Shown: one piece after another, positions 13,358-19,443 of the stretch
How positions within the stretch are numbered: the stretch's first letter is position 1
How the letters are laid out: the number at the start of each line of letters is the position of its first letter
NCBI GenBank assembly: GCA_019689615.1
Contig: JADGHD010000020.1
Location: forward strand, 1-19,443
From: Frankia sp.
GTDB taxonomy: Bacteria; Actinomycetota; Actinomycetes; Frankiales; Frankiaceae
DNA length: 19,443 nucleotides
Direction of reading: 5' to 3'
Program-made: the position numbers and the translations under genes
The notes under the pieces: generated by a model
The model's input: only the letters and a program-made list of their open reading frames with translations
Told to the model about the DNA's origin: nothing
Databases searched by the model: none

Positions 13358-15151
13358 TCACTCGTCCCGGCGGCGGGTGCCGGCCGGCGCCCGCGGTCTG
13401 CGGGCCGGCGGCGGGCCATCGCCGCGGCCGCGCCGCGCCGCCGCTCCCCCACTGCCTGCAGCCGTCCCGGCGCCGCGGGCCGCCCCCTGGGCGGTCCTCG
13501 CGCCCGCTGGCCGGCCGCCGTCCGCCTGGCCGCCATTTGGCGTCGCCCGGATGGCCGCGAGGCGGCGGGCGAGCCACGTGCCTCGGCGCTGCCGGGCCCG
13601 GCGCGCCAGCAGCTCGGCGGCGGCCGGCTCCGAGCGGGCGAACGCCAGCAGCATCCCGATGGTCAGCATGGTCGGCAGCAGCGACGAGCCGCCGAACGAC
13701 ACCATCGGCAGCGGGATGCCGGTGATCGGGACCAGCCCGACGACGGCGCCCATGTTGACGATCGCCTGGGTGAGGATCCAGCCGGTCGACGCCGCCGCCG
13801 CCAGCCGCACGAACAGGTCGTTGGCCCGGTGCGCCACCCGCAGCCCCGCGTAGCCGAGCACCCCGAACAGGGCCACCACCACCAGCGTGCCGAGCAGGCC
13901 GAGCTCCTCCCCGATGATCGCGAGGATGAAGTCGGTGTGCGCCGCGGGCAGCAGGTCCGGCCACTTCTCCCGGGATGCGCCCAGGCCCAGCCCCCACCAG
14001 CCGCCGGACGACAGCGCGTAGATGCCCTGCACCGCCTGGAAGCCGCTGTCGTGGGCGTCGGCGAACGGGTCACGGTAGGACAGCAGCCGCTCCATCCGGT
14101 ACGGCTCGACGACGGCCAGCAGGGCGGCGGCCAGCGCCACGACCCCGAGCAGCGCGCCGTAGACCCGCAACGGGGTGCCCACCACCCACAGCACGACCAG
14201 CAGCACCGAGAACACGACGATCGTGGTGCCCATGTCGGGCTGGAGCATGATCAGGCCGCCGAGCAGCACCACCATCGGGACCAGCGGGATGATCAGGTGC
14301 TTCCAGTCGCCGAGCAGCCGGCGCTTGCGGGTGAGCAGGTCGGCCGCCCACAGCACCAGGGCCAGCTTCGCCAGCTCGCTGGGCTGGATGGTGAGCGGGC
14401 CGGCGCCGATCCAGCGCTGGGCGCCGTTGGACTCCACCCCGAACGGCGGCACCAGCACCAGGATGTGCAGCAGCACCGTGACGACCAGCAGCGGGTAGGC
14501 GGCCTTGCGGTAGACCGAGACCGGGGCGCGGCTGGCGACGAGCAGGATCGGCAGCCCGATCGCCATCCAGGTGGCCTGGCGGGCGAAGACCGTGTAGGAC
14601 GAGCCGAAGTCCAGGTGCGAGCGCATGCTCGAGGCCGAGAGCACCATCACCAGGCCGAGCAGCAGCAGCAGGCCGGCAGACGAGGCGATCAGGTAGTACG
14701 ACGCCAGCGGCCGCTCCAGCAGCGGCAGCTTCGCCAGCGCGGCGCCGGGCCAGCCGGGGCTGTTCGGGTCGGGCACCGGGCGCAGCACCGCCCGGCGCGG
14801 CACGCCGGATGCCGTGCGCCCGCCCGAGCGGTCCCGCCGGCCGGTGCCGCCACGGCCCCGCCCACCGCTGCCGCCTGAGCCGGCCCGCTCGGCCGGCTTC
14901 CCACCGGGGCTGGGAACCGGGCGCAGGGTGGGCCGCCTGGTGGCCGGCGCCATCGCCTCGCGCAGCGACGTGGGCCTGGCCCGGTCGCGGGCCGGCGGGC
15001 CATCGGCCGCCCGGCCGCTCCCGGCCGACCCACCGGAGCCGGCCGGGCGCCGGGGAGCCGACCCGGACCCGTCCGTCGGCGCCCCCCGGTCGCGCTCGCT
15101 ACCTGCCCAGCGCGCCTGGGGCGCCCGGCGTCGGGCGCGCTGGTCGGGCAT
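13358..15151 (-). CDS. ftsW: septal peptidoglycan glycosyltransferase FtsW (SEDS family)
   Basis: FtsW polymerises lipid II at the division septum together with a class B penicillin-binding protein. The 597-residue protein has a cytoplasmic disordered N-terminus of about 150 residues, rich in Arg/Gly/Pro/Ser. The multi-helix SEDS core runs about 152-505, beginning YYLIASSAGLLLLLGLVMV. The catalytic aspartate is D407 in AAHTDFILAIIGEELG, and GIPLPMVSFGGSSLLPTM near the end is a SEDS signature. A tail of about 90 Arg/Ala/Gly-rich residues follows. Family members are usually 400-550 residues, so both ends are extended. The start is well fixed by AAGGAGGGG, 6 nt before the ATG at 15151. The first 53 nt overlap the end of murD. 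RodA is an alternative by family, but the location between murD and murG makes FtsW clear. Confidence 0.96.
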   Translation of the reverse strand: MPDQRARRRAPQARWAGSERDRGAPTDGSGSAPRRPAGSGGSAGSGRAADGPPARDRARPTSLREAMAPATRRPTLRPVPSPGGKPAERAGSGGSGGRGRGGTGRRDRSGGRTASGVPRRAVLRPVPDPNSPGWPGAALAKLPLLERPLASYYLIASSAGLLLLLGLVMVLSASSMRSHLDFGSSYTVFARQATWMAIGLPILLVASRAPVSVYRKAAYPLLVVTVLLHILVLVPPFGVESNGAQRWIGAGPLTIQPSELAKLALVLWAADLLTRKRRLLGDWKHLIIPLVPMVVLLGGLIMLQPDMGTTIVVFSVLLVVLWVVGTPLRVYGALLGVVALAAALLAVVEPYRMERLLSYRDPFADAHDSGFQAVQGIYALSSGGWWGLGLGASREKWPDLLPAAHTDFILAIIGEELGLLGTLVVVALFGVLGYAGLRVAHRANDLFVRLAAAASTGWILTQAIVNMGAVVGLVPITGIPLPMVSFGGSSLLPTMLTIGMLLAFARSEPAAAELLARRARQRRGTWLARRLAAIRATPNGGQADGGRPAGARTAQGAARGAGTAAGSGGAAARRGRGDGPPPARRPRAPAGTRRRDE

Positions 15152-16592
15152 CGTCGCCCCTCCTTAGGCCGTCGAGCGCCATGGCCGCCGCGGCGAACAG
15201 GTCACCGCGCTCGGCGTAGTCGCGGAACATGTCCATCGAGGCGGCGGCGGGCGCGAGCAGGACGGTGTCGCCCGCGCGCGCGAGCCGCGCCGCGGCCTCC
15301 ACCGCATCGTCCATGCCCGCGGCCCGTTCGACGGGGACATCGGGGGCGTGTCGGGCGAGGGCTGCCGCGATCTCGTCCGCGCACCGGCCGATCAGGACGG
15401 CGGCGCGCAGCCGCGGGGCGGCCATCGCGACCAGGCCGTCGAACTCAAGACCCTTGTTCAGCCCCCCGGCGATCCACACCACCGACGGGTAGGCGGCCAG
15501 CGATGCCGCGGCGGCGTGCGGGTTGGTCGCCTTGCTGTCGTCGACGTAGTCGACCCCGCCGACCGTGACCACGTGGGCGTTGCGGTGCGCTCCCGGCCGG
15601 TAGGCCGACAGCGCCGCGGCGATCGCCGCCGGCTCGACCCCGTCGGCGCGCGCGAGCGCGGCCGCGGCCAGCGCGTTGGCGACCAGGTGCCGGCCGGGCG
15701 TGCCGGCGCCGCCGCCGGCGAGCAGGTCGGCCACGGCGATCAGCTGACCGCCGCCGAAGGCCCGGTCGACCAGGTGGCCGTCCACGACGGTGACGTCGGC
15801 GCTGGCCGCGTCGAGGCCGAAGGTGACCCGCCGGCCGGGCGCGTCCGCGAGCAGCCGCCGGCTGCCCTCGTCGTCGGCGTTGCCGACCGCGATGGTCGCC
15901 GGGTCGCGCCAGATCCGCGCCTTGTCGGCGGCATAGCCGTCGGGGCCGCCGTGCCAGTCCAGGTGGTCCGGGGCGACGTTGAGGATGGCCGCGGCGGCCG
16001 GCACGGCGGTCTCGGTGTAGTGCAGCTGGAAGCTGGACAGCTCGACCGCGAGCACGTCGTAGGGCGGCTCGGCCAGCGCCGCGGTGACCACCGGGGTGCC
16101 GATGTTGCCGGCGGTGGTGGCGCGCCGGCCGGCGGCGGTGAGGATCGCGCCGAGCATCTCGGTGGTCGTCGTCTTGCCGTTGGTGCCGGTGACCGCGAGC
16201 CAGCGGGCGCCGGGCCGCAGCCGCCAGCCCAGCTCCACCTCGCCCCAGACCGGGACGCCGGCGGCGCGGGCCGCGGCGAGCAGCGGCGTGCCCGGTGGCA
16301 CGCCGGGCGAGGTGACCACGAGCCGGGCCGGACCGGGGCTGGTGGGCAGCCCGCCGAGGGTGACCGTCGCCCCGGCGGCGCGCAGCCGGCCGGCCGTCGC
16401 CCTGGCCCGCTCGCCGTCCCCGGCGTCGACGGCGTGCACCTGGGCGCCCAGGCCCAGCAGCGCCTCGGCCGCGGCCGCCCCGGACACGCCGATCCCGACG
16501 ACGGTGACCGGCACGCCCTTGAGCTCGTCGACGGCCGGCCAGCCGCCGCCCGTCGGCGGCGTCGCGGCCTGGGCCGACCGGTCCGTGGTCAC
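15099..16592 (-). CDS. murD: UDP-N-acetylmuramoyl-L-alanine--D-glutamate ligase
   Basis: MurD adds D-glutamate to UDP-MurNAc-L-Ala in the cytoplasm. It has 497 residues from a GTG at 16592. The N-terminal domain has VTVVGIGVSGAAAAEALL. The ATP loop is GTNGKTTTT (136-144), followed by TAGNIGTPV. LSSFQLH and NVAPDHLDWHGG are MurD signatures, and the C-terminal domain has VDYVDDSKATNPHAA. The GTG overlaps the mraY stop as GTGA, so translation is probably coupled. The first 24 or so residues before the Rossmann strand are low complexity. An earlier in-frame ATG at 16703 would lie deep inside mraY and is not family-like. The last 17 codons, rich in Pro/Arg/Ala, are shared with the ftsW start in another frame. 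Confidence 0.97.
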   Translation of the reverse strand: MTTDRSAQAATPPTGGGWPAVDELKGVPVTVVGIGVSGAAAAEALLGLGAQVHAVDAGDGERARATAGRLRAAGATVTLGGLPTSPGPARLVVTSPGVPPGTPLLAAARAAGVPVWGEVELGWRLRPGARWLAVTGTNGKTTTTEMLGAILTAAGRRATTAGNIGTPVVTAALAEPPYDVLAVELSSFQLHYTETAVPAAAAILNVAPDHLDWHGGPDGYAADKARIWRDPATIAVGNADDEGSRRLLADAPGRRVTFGLDAASADVTVVDGHLVDRAFGGGQLIAVADLLAGGGAGTPGRHLVANALAAAALARADGVEPAAIAAALSAYRPGAHRNAHVVTVGGVDYVDDSKATNPHAAAASLAAYPSVVWIAGGLNKGLEFDGLVAMAAPRLRAAVLIGRCADEIAAALARHAPDVPVERAAGMDDAVEAAARLARAGDTVLLAPAAASMDMFRDYAERGDLFAAAAMALDGLRRGDDARPARPTPGAPGALGR

Positions 16593-17668
16593 AGGTTCCC
16601 GCCGTGGTGGGAGAGGAACTCGGCGTAGAACAGGCCGAGCCCGAACGCGACGGCGAGGCCGGAGACGATCCAGAAACGGATGATGACCGTGGTCTCCGGC
16701 CACTCGGCTAGCTCGAAGTGGTGGTGGATCGGCGCCATGTTGAACACCCGGCGCTTGGTCGCCTTGAAGAACGCGACCTGGACGATCACCGACAGGGTCT
16801 CCACCACGAACAGCCCGCCGAGCACGAACAGCAGCAGCTCGGTGCGGCTGACGATGGCGATGCTGGCGAACGCCCCACCCAGGGCGAGCGACCCGGTGTC
16901 ACCCATGAAGATCTTCGCCGGGCTGGCGTTCCACCACAGGAAGCCGAAACAGGCCCCCATCGCCGCCGCCGCGACCAGCGCCACGTCCAGCGGGTCGCGC
17001 ACCAGGTAGCAGCCCGGCTCGAGCGGTCCGGCCCCGGGCGCGCACTGGTTGCCGAACTGCCAGAACGAGATCACCACGTAGGCGCCGAAGACCATCGCCG
17101 ACGTGCCGGCCGCGAGGCCGTCGAGGCCGTCGGTGAGGTTCACCGCGTTGGACGTCGCCGCGATGATCATCCAGGCGAGCAGCGGGAAGCCGATGATGCC
17201 CACCGACAGGCTGGTGTCCCGGACGATCGAGATGTAGGTCGACCCGGGCAGCAGTCCGTAGTTGTTCTCGAACCGCACCGCCAGCAGCCCGAAGGCCAGC
17301 GCGACCAGCGCCTGGCCGGCGAACTTCGTCCGCGCGGTGAGCCCTAGGCTGCGCTGCTTCCGGATCTTGATGTAGTCGTCGAGGAAGCCGACCGCGCCCA
17401 GGCCGGTCATCACCATCAGCACCAGCAGCCCGGACGCGGTGAAGCCGGCGCCGGTGAACAGGTGGGCGACGAAGTAGCCGGCCAGCGTGGCCAGCACGAT
17501 GACCGTGCCGCCCATGGTCGGCGTGCCCCGCTTCTTCAGGTGGCTCGACGGCCCGTCCTCACGGATCTCCTGGCCGTACCCCTGCCGGCGGAACAGCCGG
17601 ATCACCGAGGGCGTGCCGAGCAGCGACACCACCAGCGCGACCAGCGCCGCGACGAGAACTCCCCTCAC
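16589..17668 (-). CDS. mraY: phospho-MurNAc-pentapeptide translocase MraY
   Basis: MraY transfers phospho-MurNAc-pentapeptide to undecaprenyl phosphate, making lipid I in the membrane. The 359-residue protein has the expected ten-helix hydrophobic profile. Conserved motifs appear in order: HLKKRGTPTMGG, GFLDDYIK (D97, D98), NAVNLTDGLDGLAAG, FMGDTGSLALGG, and APIHHHFE near the C-terminus. The start is a GTG at 17668, giving MRGVLVAALVALVVSLLGTP. It lies 73 nt after the murF stop, and a loose GGGGCGG is upstream. The stop overlaps the murD start as GTGA. An insertion around QFGNQCAPGAGPLEPGCYLV, with two cysteines in an extracellular loop, is also typical of actinobacterial MraY/MurX as I recall it. 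Confidence 0.98.
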   Translation of the reverse strand: MRGVLVAALVALVVSLLGTPSVIRLFRRQGYGQEIREDGPSSHLKKRGTPTMGGTVIVLATLAGYFVAHLFTGAGFTASGLLVLMVMTGLGAVGFLDDYIKIRKQRSLGLTARTKFAGQALVALAFGLLAVRFENNYGLLPGSTYISIVRDTSLSVGIIGFPLLAWMIIAATSNAVNLTDGLDGLAAGTSAMVFGAYVVISFWQFGNQCAPGAGPLEPGCYLVRDPLDVALVAAAAMGACFGFLWWNASPAKIFMGDTGSLALGGAFASIAIVSRTELLLFVLGGLFVVETLSVIVQVAFFKATKRRVFNMAPIHHHFELAEWPETTVIIRFWIVSGLAVAFGLGLFYAEFLSHHGGNL

Positions 17669-17741
17669 CCGCGGCCGCCCCAGCCTGTGACCACCGGCCC
17701 ATCGAACGCCCTGCGCACTGTTCCCCGTCCCGTCCCCTTGA

Positions 17742-19232
17742 TCACGGCGTCCCGTCCGCCGTTCCCGCCTTCCCGGCGGCCTTCTCTTTCCCCGCCGGAC
17801 CCGGGGCGCCGGCCCCGCTGTCCGGCGCTGCCGCGCCAGCCCTGGCCGCGAGCGTGGCGGCGACCCGCTCCAGGCCGACCGAGCGGCTGGCCTTCACCAG
17901 CACGACGTCGGCCGGGCCGAGCGGCTCGGCCGCGAGCAGCCGGATCGCCTCGTCCCCGTCGGCCACCCAGGCGACCTCGGGCGTCCCGGCCGCGCGCGCC
18001 GCGTCCGCCAGCGCCCGCGCCGGCTCGCCCACGGCCACCAGCCGGTCGATCCCGAGCTCGGCGACGGCCCGGCCGAGCGCGGCGTGCTCCGCCTCGGTGG
18101 CGGCGCCGAGCTCGGCCATCGTCCCGAGCACCGCCCAGGTGCGCCGGGCGCTGGTCCGCTCCCCCGCCTGGCCGCCGCCGCGGCCCAGGTCGACGAGGGC
18201 GCGCAGCGCCGCCCGCATCGACTCCGGGTTGGCGTTGTAGGCGTCGTTGACGACGACGAGCCCGCTGGGCGCGGTCGTCACCTCCATCCGCCACCGGCTG
18301 CGCGGGCGCGCCGCGACGAGCGCGGCCGCGGCGCTGGCCGGGTCCATCCCGACCGCGCTGGCGGCCGCGGCCGCGGCGAGCGCGTTGCCCACCTGGTGCG
18401 CGCCGACGAGCCCGAGCCCCACCCGGTGCCGCTCGCCGTCGATCACCAGGTCGAACACCGGCCGCCCGGCGTCGTCCACGCTGACCCGCTCGGCCCGCAC
18501 GTCCGCGGCCGAGCTGGTCCCGAACGTCACCACCCGTGCCGCCGCCGGGCGCATCCCGGCGACCAGCGGGTCGTCTGCGTTGAGCACGGCGACGCCAGTG
18601 GCCGCCTCGGCGAGCTCCGCCTTGGCCCGGGCGATGCCGGCCCGGCCGTCCGGGTACTCGCCGACGTGCGCGCTGCCGACGTTGAGCACCACGCCGACGT
18701 TCGGGCGGGCGGCCTCGCAGAGGGTGGCGATGTGGCCGCGGCCGCGGGCGCCCATCTCCAGTACCGCGAACTCGGTGTCGGGCGCCAGCCGGAGCAGGGT
18801 CAGCGGCAGCCCGATCTCGTTGTTGAACGACCCCGGCGGGGCGACCGTCGGGCCGAGCGTGCCGAGCAGGTCGGCGAGCAGGTCCTTGGTGGTGGTCTTG
18901 CCGGACGAGCCGGTCACGGCCAGCACGGTCGCCTTGGCGACATGGCGCAGGTACCCGGCGAGCCGCAGCAGCGCGGCGGCCGGGTCGGCCACCAGCACTG
19001 CCGGCCCACCGGTCGGACGGGCGGCCATGGTGGCCACGGCCCCGGCGGCGAGGGCGGCCGTGGCGAAGTCGTGGCCGTCCACCCGGTTGCCCGGCAGCGC
19101 GACGAACAGCGCGCCCGGCCCGGCCTGGCGGGAGTCGATCACCACCGCGGTGACCACCGCCGTTGGGTCCGCGCCGCCGTCGAGCCGCCCGCCGGTGGCC
19201 GCGGCCACCTCGGCGAGGGTGAGCGGGATCAC
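17742..19232 (-). CDS. murF: UDP-MurNAc-tripeptide--D-alanyl-D-alanine ligase
   Basis: MurF adds the D-Ala-D-Ala dipeptide to UDP-MurNAc-tripeptide in the cytoplasm. It has 496 residues from a GTG at 19232. The N-terminal domain shows VVIDSRQAGPGALFVAL and RVDGHDF, typical of MurE/MurF substrate binding. The ATP loop is TGSSGKTTTKDLL (107-119), followed by GSFNNEIGLPLTLLRL and VLEMGARGRGHI, which distinguish MurF from the other ligases. NDAYNANPESM marks the C-terminal domain. The GTG overlaps the murE stop as GTGA, so the pair is translationally coupled. The last 35 or so residues are an Ala/Gly/Lys-rich tail beyond the usual end. Confidence 0.97.
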   Translation of the reverse strand: MIPLTLAEVAAATGGRLDGGADPTAVVTAVVIDSRQAGPGALFVALPGNRVDGHDFATAALAAGAVATMAARPTGGPAVLVADPAAALLRLAGYLRHVAKATVLAVTGSSGKTTTKDLLADLLGTLGPTVAPPGSFNNEIGLPLTLLRLAPDTEFAVLEMGARGRGHIATLCEAARPNVGVVLNVGSAHVGEYPDGRAGIARAKAELAEAATGVAVLNADDPLVAGMRPAAARVVTFGTSSAADVRAERVSVDDAGRPVFDLVIDGERHRVGLGLVGAHQVGNALAAAAAASAVGMDPASAAAALVAARPRSRWRMEVTTAPSGLVVVNDAYNANPESMRAALRALVDLGRGGGQAGERTSARRTWAVLGTMAELGAATEAEHAALGRAVAELGIDRLVAVGEPARALADAARAAGTPEVAWVADGDEAIRLLAAEPLGPADVVLVKASRSVGLERVAATLAARAGAAAPDSGAGAPGPAGKEKAAGKAGTADGTP

Positions 19233-19443
19233 GGGCGCACCACCGGGCCCTCGCCGGGCTGCCCGTCCGGCCCGCCGACCCGGGCCCGGATCGCCCCCGC
19301 CAGCGCATCGCGGTCGTCGAACGGGGTCACCACGCCGTTCCGCTCCTGCCCGGTCTCGTGGCCCTTGCCGGCCACGACGACCGCGTCGCCCGGGCCGGGG
19401 GGGGGCGCCCGGGCGGGGGGGCCCCCCGCGCCCCCCCGGGGGT
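19229..19443 (-). CDS. murE: UDP-MurNAc-tripeptide synthetase, C-terminal end only
   Basis: MurE adds the third residue of the stem peptide (usually meso-diaminopimelate or lysine). Only its last 71 or so codons are in the window. They read PGDAVVVAGKGHETGQER, with the conserved KGHE motif, then GVVTPFDDRDAL and a low-complexity tail ending VVRP. The specificity motif that would tell diaminopimelate from lysine lies beyond the edge. The stop overlaps the murF GTG by four bases. The outermost 50 bases are long G and C runs whose translation (repeated Pro, Gly and Arg) is unlike MurE, so the sequence there may be unreliable. Confidence 0.88.
   Translation of the reverse strand, partial: PRGGAGGPPARAPPPGPGDAVVVAGKGHETGQERNGVVTPFDDRDALAGAIRARVGGPDGQPGEGPVVRP

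Noticed and set aside
12980..14878. A 632-codon plus-strand open frame opposite murG and ftsW
   Set aside because: It is low-complexity (Gln/His/Arg/Pro/Asp-rich), shows no family motifs, and mirrors two well-supported genes.
1..19443. CRISPR arrays, insertion sequences, tRNA or rRNA genes, phage or defence genes
   Set aside because: No spaced repeat array, no transposase motif, no clover-leaf or rRNA-like stretch and no defence-family protein was recognised. The only RNA element is the T-box leader.

Overview
This window is a very GC-rich stretch of an actinomycete chromosome. It holds most of a division and cell wall (dcw) cluster plus its usual flank. The evidence is the syntenic gene order, a DivIVA/Wag31 protein, an FtsZ ending in the DVPDFLK tail, long disordered Pro/Ala/Gly/Arg extensions, frequent GTG starts, and an ileS T-box of the kind known from Actinobacteria. 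A Frankia-like organism is my best guess, but I could not test it.

Layout. Positions 1-913 hold lspA on the minus strand, running off the left edge. A promoter-like site and a T-box leader (about 1063-1410) precede ileS on the plus strand (1427-4735). The ileS 3' end meets a minus-strand train at a hairpin (4759-4779). Read in the direction of transcription, from the right edge, that train is: murE (partial), murF, mraY, murD, ftsW, murG, [murC, inverted], ftsZ, pgeF/ylmD, ylmE/yggS, sepF, yggT, divIVA, and a 60-residue membrane protein. Several joints overlap (murE/murF and mraY/murD by GTGA, murD/ftsW by 53 nt, pgeF/ylmE by 11 nt), as expected of coupled translation.

How the genes work together. 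MurC, D, E and F build the UDP-MurNAc-pentapeptide. MraY and MurG turn it into lipid I and lipid II. FtsW polymerises lipid II at the septum. FtsZ, with its membrane anchor SepF, places the division machinery, and DivIVA directs polar growth. PgeF is a peptidoglycan-precursor editing factor. YlmE is a PLP-homeostasis protein. LspA matures lipoproteins. IleS is a housekeeping tRNA synthetase whose leader senses uncharged tRNA-Ile.

Points of interest. The slot between ftsZ and murG, which carries ftsQ in Streptomyces and ftsQ plus murC in Mycobacterium, holds only murC, and it is on the opposite strand. No ftsQ is visible anywhere in the window. The MurC itself reads unlike the usual actinobacterial enzyme and resembles what I remember of Chloroflexi-type MurC. 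Other observations are a likely ATC start for yggT beside a 14-bp intercistronic hairpin, an operator-like palindrome in the ftsZ/murC divergent region, two short duplications around the divIVA 3' end, and a suspicious homopolymer-rich right edge. I found no mobile element, CRISPR array, tRNA or rRNA, and no clear novel multi-gene system.
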